A program made the position numbers and the translations under genes. Of a stretch of DNA of 64,000 bases, positions 13,101 through 25,260 are shown piece after piece. Source of the DNA: Nipponacmea schrenckii (taxonomy: Eukaryota > Mollusca > Gastropoda > Lottiidae). Numbering within the stretch: the first letter of the stretch is position 1; each line of letters starts with the position of its first letter. The notes beneath the pieces were generated by a model. It saw nothing but the letters and a program-made list of their open reading frames with translations, searched no databases and was not told where the DNA came from. The stretch covers positions 17,718,317 through 17,782,316 of the forward strand of contig CM060202.1 in assembly GCA_030562195.1 (NCBI GenBank). The letters run 5' to 3'.

Positions 13101-14579
13101 TTGAATTTTCATGGTAAAACGACCATGTCGCATATCATTTAAGACACAATTTAATTTGGAGTCCAATGATGTATACCACATTGATGAGGTCAAGGCCATT
13201 CTATATGGAAAATTTCAAGGTCATTGAAGGTGAAGGTCACAAGATATAGAATTTCAAATTTTCAAAAAATTCAAACGGGCATAAAATAAATGTAAGTTTG
13301 AAAATCAAAATTCTGTTTCAAACATCCTTTAGATAAGGGAGCAAGGTTTTGATAGATACCAAAATCATACAAATCGGATAATAAATGACGGACTAATTAA
13401 ATTTTAAAGAAAATTTGCCATTCTCGGAAAAATGGCGCATGCGCAACTAGCAATTAGAATGTTTTTCTTCTCGAGGGATGCAAATTATTTTGTATAGCTA
13501 ATATATACTATTTTTGCTTACATTCTTGAATTACACGGGATGTAGGCTCGCCTGAAATGAGATAAAAAACCGGAGGTCCCCACGCCCAAACCGGAAGTGA
13601 TCAAAAAATTTTGATGATATATTTTTAATTGTGTTGCGTATCTATCTATATCCTGTAAATTTCAGATCGATCCGAACATTAGAGCCCGTAAGTGTAACAT
13701 AACCGTCCAAAATTGCAAAATAGTCAGATTTCGGTGGGCTATAAAACCGGAAGTTAATATTTGTCATGCAATATCAGCACATCTATAGACAGCTGAGGTC
13801 AAGGACATTCTACATCTCAAATGTCAAGGTCATTGAAGGTCAAGGTCACGAGATATAGAGTTTTAAATTTTCGAAAAATTCTAACGGGCATAAAAAAAAA
13901 TCAAATTCGAAAATCAAAATTCTGTTCCCAACATTTTTTTAGATAAAGTATCAAGGTTTCGATAGACACCAAAATCATAAAAATCGGTTAATAATTGGCG
14001 GACTTATTAAATTTTTAAGAAAATTTGCCATTTTTGAAAACTGCGCATGCGCATCATTCAATTTAATTTTTCTTCATCTCAGGGGATTAAAATCATTTAG
14101 TATAGCTAAAATATACTGTTTTTGTTTAGAATCATGAATTACATGGGAAGCAGGGTCGCCCGACATGAGACGAAAAAACCGGAAGTCCCCACGCCCAAAC
14201 CGGAAGTGATCAAAAAATTTTGATGATATAGTTTTAATTGCGCTGCCTATCTATCTATATCCTGTAAATTTCAGACCGATGCGACTATTAGAGCCCGAGC
14301 TAGCTTGAAATCTTATTTGCATATTAAACAATTAGCCACTTTCGGGTTAGCGAAAATTTCATGTTAGATATTCATTTTTGATTCCAGCCCATATAATAAC
14401 CATTGGTGAAAACAGGAATAGTCTATCTTTTTCCGTTTAGGCTAGCGAGCTTCCCAAAAAAAAAAAAAAAAAAAAAAAAATAATCCGAACGAAAACAAAG
14501 CGTGACAAATTTTATTTGCCACGCAAAACGAGACATTTCGAAAACAAACTGGGACTTTGTTGAAAGCAAAGTCCCACAA
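10148..14579 (-). mobile_element. F1 rolling-circle element (copy A) with nested F3
   Basis: 3' end at 10148: CTAG, hairpin GCCAC/GTGGC with a 2-base loop, then the tag GTGGGACTTTGC (plus-strand reading). 5' end at 14579: TTG plus stem TGGGACTTTG with a CTTTCAA loop and the GTTTGTTTTCG scaffold. The body holds several CCGGAAGT motifs and direct AGGTCA repeats (about 11320-11400). The poly-T run next to the 5' end is split by F3 copy 2 (12179-14526). Without that insertion the element is about 2.1 kb. A shorter relative is F1 copy B at 50432-51367. No coding capacity seen. Confidence 0.85.
12179..14526 (-). mobile_element. F3 rolling-circle element, copy 2 (both ends intact)
   Basis: 3' end at 12179 (CTAG, CTGT/ACAG hairpin, tag GCGTGGCAA on plus). 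5' end at 14526: TT, stem GCGTGGCAAAT, loop AAA, complementary arm with one G-T pair, TTTGTTTTCGTTCGGATTA, poly-T. The body contains two diverged tandem subunits of about 590 bp, each with a TGCGCATGCGC palindrome (about 13433-13447 and 14042-14053), ETS-type CCGGAAGT sites and GGTCAAGGTCAC or GGTGAAGGTCAC. Inserted in the poly-T run of F1 copy A. Confidence 0.88.
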
Positions 14580-17230
14580 CTAGAACCGTGAACGGTATTG
14601 ATGCAGTGCGTGTCCCTTTTTAACCGCTGTTTATGTTCATTGACGTCAGATAGGTTATTCTTGATTATAGATTTACAACAATGCCTGTTCTATAGTAGAA
14701 CATATAGATAGTTTGTATCTTTCAAGTTATATCAACCTGTACAACAATCGTTAGACTACTTTAATTTTGATAAAAATAAACGACTGGTCACTTAATAAAT
14801 TACACATAAATTACAAAAAGACAAACGAATCAATTTAGAATATCAAACAAGGGCATTTTGTTAACATTGACAAAATTATACAATTAATAAAATATTTCAG
14901 AGTTTGATAAATTAGTTTAATTAAATAATTTTCCTAATTACTTCATAAGTTTTAGTATTAAGTTATCTCCCTTGTCTACTTTTAAAGTATGAAAATAAAC
15001 TAGCAGGGCTTATTTGCAATACGAATTGAGACACATTCATTCGTCAATATAAATCAGACATTACAAGATTTGCACTTACGACGAAATATTTAACTAGATT
15101 TTATTTTATCAAAAATAATAGGTACTACCGATCGAAAACAAAACAAGGTACCGGTATTCATGAGGTATGGGCTATAGACGATATTGACATTTCTGAAATT
15201 ATTAAACCGGAAACAAAAAACGAATCCTGATCGAAATTCAAAAACTCAATCTTAGAATTTTGTTAGCAATCGACTAAAGACTCCATAGACATCAAAATAA
15301 TGCAAATCGGATGATGACTTTGTGAAATATATTTATTTGAAGAAAGGTTGCTGTACCCAAGATGACTGTTTAAGTGTTACTTCCGGGTCCGTTATAATCA
15401 CTTTTTTTTCTCTGTTTGTCATGTTCTATCATATCCTTGAAAGAATTTGTCGACTATCATATAAATATGTAATTAATAAAACACGTGCTTTTTCCCGCCA
15501 AAAATCACGCACAGTTACTATTGAACAAAGAAAAAAAATTTCAAATTCTAAAAAGCGCAATTTTTATTGAAATATCAAGTGTTATACATCATTGGAAAGA
15601 AAAGATTATGTGTAATAAGAACATGAAGGAAATTTCGACGTATGTAAATTAGGCCAGGTGACAGAGCTCTTCAAAGTTTGAAATTGCGATTTTCAAATGG
15701 CTGTAAAACCGGAAGTTGACATTGCACAACAAAAATGAAGACATCAATAGATAGGTCTTGACAAGGGCAACAATTTTTGTTCGGGTCATAAGGTCACCAA
15801 AGGTCAAGGTCACGAGATATTGACCTTCGAAATTTAGGCACGTATTAAAAATATAGAACCGGAAATAAAGGAAAAGCTAAATCGAAATTCAAAATTCGGC
15901 TGCCTGAGATTTGTTAGCAGTCGATTGAAAATGACATAGACGTCAAAATTACAGTTGTCCGATTAACCCCGTAGGCCCCATTTTTCGTTTTACAAAAGTT
16001 AGTCATTTCATGATAGCGGTTTAAGTGTTACTTCCGGTTCAATTTTTTTCACTTTATTATCTTTCTTTATCATGTTCTATCATATCTATTGACGAATTTG
16101 ACGACTTTCGTAAAAATGCGTAATTTAAAAAAACGCGTGCTCTTTTATAAATCACGCACAATTACTATAGAATTTAGAACAAAATTTTCAAATTCTAAAA
16201 AGCGCAATTTTGATCAAAATATCAAGTGTTATACATCATTGGAAAGAATAGATTACGTGTAATAAGGGCATGAAAGAAACATTGACGTATGTAAATTGGG
16301 TCACGTGACAGAGCTCTTCAAAGTTAAAAATTGCGATTTTCAAATGGCTGTAAAACCGGAAGTTGACATTGCACATCAAAAATGAAGACATCAATAGAAA
16401 GGTCTTGACAAGGGCAAGAACTTTTGTGCTGGTCACAAGGTCACCAAAGGTCAAGGTCACAAGATATTAACCTTCGAAAATTAGGCACTTGGTGAAAAAA
16501 TATAACCGGAAATAAAGGAAAAGCAAAATCGAAATTCAAAATTCGGCTTCCTGAGACAATCAATTGAAGATTACATAGACATGAAAATTACAATTGTCCG
16601 ATTATCCCCTAAGGCCCCATTTTTCGTTTTAAAAAAGTAAGTAGTTTAATGATGGCGGCTGACCTGTTACTTCCGGGTCAATTTTTGTTAATTATTGAAT
16701 CATTATGAGTTAATAGTAACTAATTGCAAAAAAAAATATTATATAATTTCAAATATCTTAATAATTCCGGAAGTTGGTTTTTCAAGTTTAGAGTCGAATG
16801 ACGTCAAAACCGGAAGTGATGTCGAAATTTTGAAAACGGAAATATGTTGACAAACAAAATGTCTATCTACCTGCAAATTTTTATTTTGATCAATTCAAAA
16901 TTCTAGAAGTTTAAAAAAGTGTGAAATTTAAATTACAAAAAGTCAGCGACAAAAGTCAAAATTTTCATATTGTGAAACTGCTATAATGTAGCGATTATCC
17001 CTAAAACATAGAATAAAAAAAACGCGGTCAAAATCGGTTCAGAATTAGATCGGTAGAGGCAAAAAAACGAAAATGGGTATTTTAAGGTACGTCACTTCCG
17101 GTTGGGCACAAATGCATCATTTTACATTTATCCACTAATGACACACAATTCATGTAAGATTATCATGTCAGATTATGGGTGTCATTTGCAGTTATGGCTG
17201 TGGACTCGGACTAGAATCGGAAAAAAAAAA
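14580..17230 (-). mobile_element. F2-type element (variant 3' hairpin), 5' end not found
   Basis: 3' end at 14580: CTAG, hairpin ACCGT-GA-ACGGT, tag GCAGTGCGTG, directly touching the F1 5' end at 14579. The body has tandem units of about 650 bp (landmarks near 15590 and 16240) with GTAAAACCGGAAGTTGACATT and AAAGGTCAAGGTCAC. The A-run at 17220-17230 is where the next F2 (17231) is inserted. The matching 5' end is not present beyond 20845, so it is truncated or rearranged. Confidence 0.7.
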
Positions 17231-20200
17231 CTAGAACCGTTAGACGGTACCAAGGCAGTGCGCGTCCCTTCTATTGCATGGGTGAAACGTTGCATTTATA
17301 ATATCCAATTCCATAATAATAACTAGACCTGTTTGTAACAATTGTGCAGCTTCCGAGATATTTAGAATTTGTTATATCTCCTGGCTGTCATTTAAAATAG
17401 AACGTAACCACGCCTACTCAGTATAATGACTTGTTTTGATTGGTTGCGATACTTTAACTGGAAATGTCAAAATTTGTCTTGACCAAACGATAAGAAATTA
17501 ACACAATTTGACTTTATGACCTGTTACATTATCTTCTTAACTCTTCTTGTAACATTCATATCTGTTAAAATAGTGTGTAAAACAAAACGTCGAAAAAACA
17601 AATTTGTGGAACGTAACACCTTATTCGAGATTACAAATTGATCTTGGATTTCATTAACTTTCCAGATCGTTGATACTTGTTAATTTGTTTATTTATTTAT
17701 TTATCGATCTTAATTTAGGTGTAGTAGGAACATTAGATCCTGCAATTTGTGGCAAGTTGCCATGGTATAACATAGAGACATCAAATTAACAGCGCGGCTT
17801 TACATCTTTAAGAGTGTATTTTATAGAGTTCCGCCCCTTATACCACTAGTCCAATCAACTGTACATTATTTTTGCTTATCTTCCGAGACCCTATTTCGAT
17901 TTAAAGAAAAATACACACAGTTAGTATAGAAGAAATTACAAAATTTGCAAATTTAAAACGTGCAATTTTGATCAAATATCAAGTGTTATACACCATTGGA
18001 AAGAATAACTAGACCTGTTTGTAACAGTTCTGCAGCTTTCGAGCTATTTAGAATCTGTTGGTCTCCTGTCTGTCATTTAAGGATAGAATGTAGATTGATT
18101 TTGCGATTATTGGGAGAGATGATTTATTCATGATTTAACACGTGACATTTGAGCTTGTTAATAGACTGGCAATCATTAAGGTTTGTGATGTAAAAATATC
18201 TAGGCTTAACCACGCCCACAAAGTCCATTTACTTGTTTTGGAAACTTCAACTGGAAATGTCAAAATTTGTGAATTGACCGTTTTATAGGAAAAATTCGCA
18301 ATTTTTAAATGCCGATAAACCGAAAGTTTACATTTTGCTATAAAGCTTAATATGTCATTGGATAGAACGTATCACATATGTACAGGTATAAAGATCGCCA
18401 AAGGTCAACGTCACAATATACACCTTCGAAGTTTTTATTATTTTTAATCGTAATTAAATCAAAATCAAATTAAAAATTCAAAAATCAGTTTCCATATAAA
18501 TTTCGGCAATCGGTTATAGATTCTATATACATGTCCATCAAAATAACACATATTGACTGATCCTCCGAGACCCTATTTCGATTGAAAGAAAAAAATACAC
18601 ACAGTGATGTAAAATATCTGGGCTTAACCACGCCCACAAAGTCTAATGACTTGATTGGTTGCGATACTTTAACTGGAAATGTCAAAATTTGTGTCTTGAC
18701 CAAAAGATAAGAAATTAACACAATCAGACTTTATGACCTGTTGCATTTATATCTGTTTAACTAGAGTGTAATTTTATTCTTAAACTTTTCGCAATTTTTA
18801 TTTATACATATTGATTTATATATTGCTTGAAAGCTGGGAATTTGCACATTATAAATCTGTTCGAATTTTGTTTTTAAGTTAAATAGAACTAAATATAAAA
18901 AAATATGAATGTTAAAATCGCTTATTTTCTACTAGGCGTATTTTCATCAGTTTTCGGTCTATAGCTAAAATAAAGATATTGTTAGAAAGCTGATGAAAAT
19001 CACACACAATAATGTCAATTAGAATGTTGCCAAGAGTCTTGTTCATGAGATATAACCATCTGAAGATACTAGAAATATGCAAATTACCAATTTTTGGATC
19101 CCTATTAATCCAAATGTTCTTTACTAAAATTAGAAATCAAGGTATCATATGAATCTTTAGCCAATGAAAATGATTGTGCAGAAAAATAAAGGATGCATAT
19201 TAGTAAGTTAGTCCTCTTCGTTCCTTGCGGAGCATAGGGCTGCTACAGACGTTCTCCATCTCACTCTGTTATGAGCTGTTCTTTTTGCTTCATTCCAGGT
19301 CTTGCCAATCCTTCCTAGCTCTTTCAGTCTTATTCTTTTCAAGCTATGTAAAGGTCGTCCTTGTCTTCTATGCCCTTGGGGATTCCAGTCCAGTGCCTCT
19401 CTGGTGATGTTGTTTTGAGATCAAAAGGATGCATATGGAAGAGTTCAAAAGTTATGAACTTTCAAACGGATGTCAGTTTTGAAAAACTTTGGCAGGACCT
19501 GGTCCAAAGACAAATTTAAAATTGAAAAATGTGCCACTAGAGGACCTAGATAATTATCCAAATTATATTTTAAAACAAGTCTGAAAAAAAATAGGATTAA
19601 AAATGGCAGACGAGTAGTATTTTTCCAATAATTTGCATATTTCAAGATGGCGATCAAACGGTTAGGAATTTGCATATACGTACATACAAAATGAAGATAT
19701 TGATGGTACTAATTCTGTGGAATAATAAAATTGCGAGTTTGTGCAAAAATTTAATCCGAAAATTCCGATTTCTGTGATTTTCTACATTTTTTGGTCATTT
19801 TCGGACGTTTCCGGCTAATTTCGGAAAATGTTTTATCGGAATCTTTAATGATAATTTTTTGTCTACTCATGTACCAATTTTTGTGAAAAAATAAGACGTA
19901 AATTTAAAAAAAACACGTGCTTTTTCATAAATCACGCACAATTAATATAGAACTAAGAACAAAATTTTCAAATATTAAAAAGCACAATTTTGATCAAAAT
20001 ATAAAGTGTTATACATCATTGGAAAGAATAAATTACGCGTAATAAGGACATGAAAGAAATTTTGACGTATGTAAATTAGGTCACGTGAGAGAGCTCTTCG
20101 AAGTTAAAAAGTGCAATTTTCAAATGGCTGTAAAACCGGAAGTTGACATTGCACAACACAAATGAAGACATCAATGGATAGATCTCGACAAGGGCAACAA

Positions 20201-20845
20201 CTTTTGTGCAGGTCACATGGTCACCAAAGGTCAAGGTCACGATATATGAACGTTGGAAAATTAGGCACTGAGTGAAAAAAAGGACCGGAAATGAAAGGTA
20301 AGCTAAATCGAAATTCAAAATTCGGCTTCCTAAGAATTGTTAGCAATCGATTGAAGATTACATAGACATCAAAATTACAATTGTCCGATTAACCCCTAAG
20401 GCCCAATTTTTCACTTTACAAAAGTAAGTGGTTTAATGATGGCGACTGATCTGTTACTTCCGGTTCAATTTTTGTTAATTATAAAATCATTATGGGTTAA
20501 TAGTAACTAATTGCCAAAAAAAAATTCAAATATCTTTAGAATTCCGGAAGTGAAAATTCGAAGTTTAGCGACGTATGACGCCGAAACCGGAAGTGATGTC
20601 GACATTTTGAAAACAGATTTTTCTTGACAAGAAAAATGTTTATCTAACTGCAAATTTTGATTTCGATCTAATCAAAATTGCAAAAGTTAGAAAAAGTGTT
20701 AAATTTTAAAATTCAAAAGTCAGCAACAAAAGTAAAAATTTCAAAGTTTTTAAACTGCTATTATGTAAATCTAAGTTATAAGTAGTAAATAAAGAATTGA
20801 CAAACCGAAAACAAACTGGGACTTTGCGGTAGCAAAGTCCCACAA
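17231..20845 (-). mobile_element. F2-type 3' end joined to an F1-type 5' end (chimeric element)
   Basis: 3' end at 17231: CTAG, hairpin ACCGT-TAG-ACGGT, tag GGCAGTGCGCG (F2). The 5' end at 20845 is F1: TTG, TGGGACTTTGC, loop TACC, GTTTGTTTTCGG. The interior just inside (20700-20795) is F2 body, also found next to a genuine F2 5' end at 26030-26187. A 223-bp LINE piece is inserted at 19201-19423. CCGGAAGT and GGTCAAGGTCAC motifs recur (for example about 20140 and 20230). Confidence 0.7.
19201..19423 (-). mobile_element. 5'-truncated LINE insertion, RT C-terminus, with 13-bp TSD
   Basis: Translated on the minus strand it gives the end of a LINE polyprotein: EALDWNPQGHRRQGRPLHSL ... GRIGKTWNEAKRTAHN ... 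RWRTSVAALCSARNEED, stop at 19208-19210. The GRP, TW and W/ALC pattern is the familiar C-terminus of many animal LINE RTs. The insertion is flanked by direct repeats AAAGGATGCATAT at 19188-19200 and 19424-19436, and the homologous F2 copy near 52100 lacks it. The 3' UTR is only a few bases. Confidence 0.85.
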
Positions 20846-20856
20846 TTATGTATTCG

Positions 20857-21275
20857 CCAGAACTGAGTATGAGAAAGTTAAAAGGAAAGCACAAACTGAA
20901 TATTATTATAAGGAGTCAATTGAACTTACTCAACTGTGCAAATCAAACCCTCGTCAATTTTGGCAAAAGGTCAAACAATCTCGTTCTGGTATAAACTTTG
21001 AAAGTAATTTGAGTAATGCTGAATTTTATGCCCATTTTAAAGATATATATGGAGACCCAACTTTTAGATGTCCCTGATAATATTTATTAAATAATGATGA
21101 CTTGTTAGTGTGGATGAGCTAGATAAACCATTTACATACGATGAAGTTTTTAATGTTTTAAAGGGGTTAAAGAAGGGGAAGAGTTCTGGTGTTGATAAGT
21201 TGCCCTATGAAATGTTTATCGAGGCAGCTGAAGTCTCATGTTTCATGAAATTGTTGGCAATGGTAGTTATACCAG
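20857..21275 (+). pseudogene. LINE fragment, linker and N-terminal RT region
   Basis: From about 20857 one frame reads RTEYEKVKRKAQTEYYYKES ... NPRQFWQKVKQSRSG, the linker found before LINE RT domains, and stops at a TGA near 21077. A second frame then reads VDELDKPFTYDEVFNVLKGL, KKGKSSGVDKLPYEMF, matching RT motif 0/1 (KGKSSGxDxLPYE). One small frameshift separates them. It is a different LINE from that at 2670-6651. The sequence ends just before the F5 element at 21310. Confidence 0.8.
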
Positions 21276-21309
21276 TGCCGTAATAAATTAAACTTAAACT
21301 ATACTTAAA

Positions 21310-23213
21310 GATAGCTTGCCAGGCAAGGTAACATACGCCCACAGGCAGCATTGAATTTGAAAAATAAATAGAGCAATAACTCAAAAAACATTCACTGCAT
21401 TAATATTGAAGTTAAGGGCAAAAACTCAAAAACTATTCATGGAAAATTGTCCAATTAAAACTTGACCACCATCTTATCTATTTCAATACTCATACCAAGT
21501 TTCATCAAATCTATTAAAAAATTGTACCTTATTTTGTACCCACAAATATTTTTGACGCAATTTTACTAAGTCAAGGGCAATAACCTAAAAACCATTTGTT
21601 AAAAAAAGTCCGAAATTCAAACTTGACTAATGTCTTATCAATTCTAATGCTTACACCAAGTTCCATCAAAATCCTTTGAAAATTAAAGCTTCTTATTGCA
21701 ACCACAATAGAATTTTGACGCAATTTTACTAAGTCAAGGGCAATAACTTAAAACAATTCATTGAAAAACTGTCAAATTCAAACTTGACTGAGGCCTAATC
21801 AATTCCGATGCTCACAACCAAGTTTCATCAACATCCTCTGAAAATTGGAGGATTTATTGCATCAAAACTAAAATTTTGACGCGCTTTTACTAAGTCAAGG
21901 GCGATAACTCAAAAACCGCTCATGCGATTATTTCTGTTTTCGAACTTGACCGAGATATCATCAATATATACATGTATACCAAGTTTCATTAAGATCGGAT
22001 AAAAACTGTAGCCTCTATTGTGGATACAACCCAAATTTGACGCGTTTTTACTAAGTCAAGGGCGATAACTCAAAAACCGCTCATGCGATTATTTCTGTTT
22101 TCGAACTTGACTGAGATATCATCAGTATATACATGTATACCAAGTTTCATTAAGATCGGATAAAAACTGTAGCCTCTATTGTGGATGCAACCCAAATTTG
22201 ACGCGTTTTTACTAAGTCAAGGGCAAATTCCATTTTCGAACTTGACCAAGATATCATCAATATATACATGTATACCAAGTTTCGTTAATATCAGATAAAA
22301 CTGTAGCCTCTATTGTGGATACAAACCAAATTTGGCGCGTTTTTACTAAGTCAAGCGCAATAACTCAAAAAACCGTTCATGCGATAATTTCCTTTTTCGA
22401 ACTTGACCGAGATATCATCAATATATACATGTATACCAAGTTTCATTAAGATCGGATAAAAACTGTAGCCTCTATTGTGGATACAACCCAAATTTGACGC
22501 CTTTTACTAAGTCAAGGGCAATAACTCAAAAACCGTTCATGCGATAATTTCCATTTTCGAACCTGACCAAGATATCATCAATATATACATGTATACCAAG
22601 TTTCATTAATATCGGATAAAAACTGTAGCCTCTATTGTGGATACAAACCAAATTTGACGCGTTTTTACTAAGTCAAGTGCAATAACTCAAAAACCGTTCA
22701 TGCGATAATTTCCATTTTCGAACTTGACCGAGATATCATCAATATATACATGTATACCAAGTTTCATTAAGATCGGATAAAAACTGTAGCCTCTATTGTG
22801 GATACAACCCAAATTTGACATGTTTTTACTAAGCCAAGGGCAATAACCCAAAAGCCGTTCATGCGATAATTTCCATTTTCGAACTTCACCGAGATATCAT
22901 CAATATATACATGTATACCAAGTTTCATTAATTTCAGATAAAAACTGTAGCCTCTATTGTGGATACAAACCTAATTTGACGCGTTTTTACTTAGTCAAGT
23001 GCAATAACTCAAAAACCGTTCATGCGATAATTTCCATTTTCGAACTTGACCGAGATATCATCAATATATACATGTATACCAAGTTTCATTAAGATCGGAT
23101 AAAATCTGTAGCCTCTATCGTGGATACAACAAATGTGGACGGACCGACGGACGGACGGACGGACGGACAGGGGCGACGGCAATATACGTCCACATTTCCA
23201 TGTGGGCGTATAA
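21310..23213 (-). mobile_element. F5 pearl/CvA-like rolling-circle element with satellite core
   Basis: On the minus strand: 5' hairpin from TTATACGCCCACAT (to 23213), a GGAC/ACGG-type microsatellite (about 23142-23168), then about ten tandem units of ~150-165 bp (landmarks TACCAAGTTTCATTAAGATC, CTAAGTCAAGGGCAATAACT), then GTGGGCGTAT, the small hairpin CTTGCCTGGCAAG and CTATC at 21310. This matches elements known from bivalves as pearl/CvA and related Helentron-associated elements. It lies between the lectin exon 2 and the LINE piece. Confidence 0.8.
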
Positions 23214-23222
23214 AAACTAAAA

Positions 23223-23402
23223 ATAGGCTTATTACATTGCCATGTGCTAGCACTACATATAGGCTTATTATATTGAGATGTGTTAGCACTAAATATAGGC
23301 TTATTACATTGAGATGTGTTAGCACTAAATATAGGCTTATTACATTGAGATGTGTTAGCACTTAAAATAGGCTAATTGCATTGAGGCGTGTTTCATTACA
23401 TT
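23223..23402. repeat. 36-bp minisatellite, five units
   Basis: Units start with ATAGGCTTATTA at 23223, 23259, 23295, 23331 and 23367, exactly 36 bp apart; each includes TGTGTTAGCACT-like sequence. Because 36 is a multiple of 3 the array is open in several frames on both strands and gives spurious repetitive ORFs. Confidence 0.95.
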
Positions 23403-23439
23403 AAAATGTGTTAACACTTACTTGAGGCTCGTTACATTT

Positions 23440-23862
23440 AGGGATTTGAAGACGAAATTGACGTTCATTAAAAAAATACAACCCGATTTCGAAGCGTTTT
23501 GACTAAGTCAAGGGCAAAACGTTAATGAAATTTTTTTCAGTTTAGAACTTGTCCAAGATCTCATCACTATAAATGTTCACACCAATTTTCATTCAAATCA
23601 TATGAAAACTGTTGTCTCTATCGCGTTCACAAGTCTTTTTGGAGGGTTTTTGTCTAGGTCAAGGGCAATAACTCATGAACCTTTCATCGAAAAATCGTCA
23701 ATTTCGAACTTGTCGAAGATCACACAAGGATCTCACCAATATAAATGATCACACCAAATTTTCAGATCCAATGAAAACTGTAGTGTTTATCTTATTCACA
23801 CACAATATGGAAGAACAGACCGACGGACAATATACGACCGCTTTTTTATGTGAGCGTATTAA
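23440..23862 (-). mobile_element. Diverged F5-like fragment with 5' end
   Basis: Two or three degenerate satellite units (TAGGTCAAGGGCAATAACTC, CACACCAA..TTTCA) followed by GACGGACAATATACG and a hairpin-like GCTTTTTTATGTGAGCGTATT, the same layout as the F5 5' end in minus orientation but diverged. No 3' end seen. Confidence 0.55.
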
Positions 23863-23924
23863 AAGACAATGAATGAGTGAGAAAATAGTTATTGACGATG
23901 GAGCCAGGTAAAACTTTAACTTAC

Positions 23925-24994
23925 GCGAATAAAGAGATCTCAAATTAATCAAATCTTGTTGAGTATAAACTGAGGCTAAATGTCCCCCATCTTCTTGACA
24001 TCTTGATTCAGCGTCCTCCCACGGTTTTCTGTGTGAAAAGTATTTTAAACAATATCCTTGGTCTGGAAATATCGTATATCCTTTCTCGGAACAATAATTA
24101 GAATCTGAAATAATATATAATATGTTAATTGACCTATGTTATACAAAATTGAACTGAATACTCGCTTTACAATAGGATTTATAGTACATGTACTTGCTTG
24201 GTTTATATACTAAACCCTCTTTTTTTTTGCAGTGTGTGCGCTTGTGTTCTGTTGTAGTTGTTTTGTAGCTTGTTGGTGATTATTGTCAGTACATCCAAAT
24301 AGTTGTCTTTACAGCCGAGTGAATTTGGTTCTTTAATCGTGAAAACTAACTTCACATCTTATTTGTTATTTGTTAAAGAAAAGCTAAAAAAGAATAACAA
24401 ATAACGAATAACAAAAAACAAAAGAATGTTATTCATTTTTACAAAGAGGTTAATGTTTATCCAGCTTAAAATTAGGAGAACGACGCCTAAAAATTGAACT
24501 GCAAAAAAGGTGAACAGAAGCTATGATATTTGTTATTCGTTCTTTTGTAAACACAAAGATGGGGATATTTGCTTTTCGTTTTTCGTTATTTGTTCTTTTG
24601 TAAGTACCAAGAGGGGGATATTCGCTATTCGTCAAAAACGAATAAGATGTGAAGTTTCTTCAAGATGAACCAACATAATATACACCATACCTTGAAAAGT
24701 GGTCCAAATTGGCGAGTTTGTCCTCATCGTTCCAGAAACCTCTCCAGCCTCCGCATAAACTGGTGCTAAACAATAACAATCTTCTCCTTCTAAATAAATC
24801 TGATTCCAGTTGCCCAGAGGCCAACATTTTGCTATACAACTCATTACATTAGATGTTTGTATAAAACTATAATAATTTAATGTAACTGGTCCAGTGTAGG
24901 GAAGTTTTCTCCAATACGTTTCACTTGTACAACACCTTGATTTCCATACAAAAATGGTTAAAAGAAGAATCAAGGTACCGTATTCTGTTACCAT
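23925..24994 (-). CDS. Secreted PAN-like plus C-type lectin protein, 5' two coding exons only
   Basis: Exon 1 is 24994 down to 24691 (ATG at 24994, donor GTATGG); exon 2 is 24104 down to 23925 (acceptor TTTCAG, donor GTAAGT). Both splice sites are phase 1, and joining restores one frame of 161 codons. Residues 1 to about 21 form a signal peptide; C53, C57, C73 and C75 lie in a PAN/WSC-like segment (CIAKC...CYC). Exon 2 encodes the first half of a C-type lectin fold: C106, C120, W130-E-D-A133, C137 and GGHLAS at 141-146. The second half with the WND motif was not found to the left; repeats occupy that interval, so the 3' exons are distant or lost. Likely an extracellular sugar-binding or immune-type lectin, by family only. 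The gene may be a partial copy. Confidence 0.8.
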
Positions 24995-25010
24995 TATGAC
25001 AGTAGAATGT

Positions 25011-25260
25011 GTTTATATACCAGCTAACTAAAACTATGAATGGTGGTTATATGTGCTACAGGACGTTTGTTTGTATATCAGCTAACAAATATACCGAGCC
25101 GTTTATAATAGCTATAAGTTATTTATGTAAGCGAAAAGTCTGATGTGTTTATATTCCAGATAACTAAAACTTCGATCCGTTCCTCCCGAAATCACCATTA
25201 GTTATGTAAGAGAAAAGTCGGGGGTGTTTATATACCAGCTAACTAAATCTTCGATCCAAT
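25011..25260. repeat. Degenerate ~60-80 bp repeats with TATA-like motif upstream of the lectin gene
   Basis: GTTTATATACCAGCTAACTAAAA or a variant occurs near 25011, 25069, 25147 and 25226. On the minus strand each reads as a GGTATATAAAC-type TATA motif. The nearest one is only about 15-25 bp from the lectin ATG, so a more distal one is a likelier promoter element. Also present in the duplicate upstream of 27937. Confidence 0.6.

Noticed and set aside
23089..23365. Repetitive ORFs on both strands
   Set aside because: Products of a 36-bp minisatellite and a GGAC microsatellite that are open in several frames.
23223..23402. CRISPR-like regular 36-bp repeats
   Set aside because: Units are contiguous without spacers and the genome is an animal's; it is a minisatellite.
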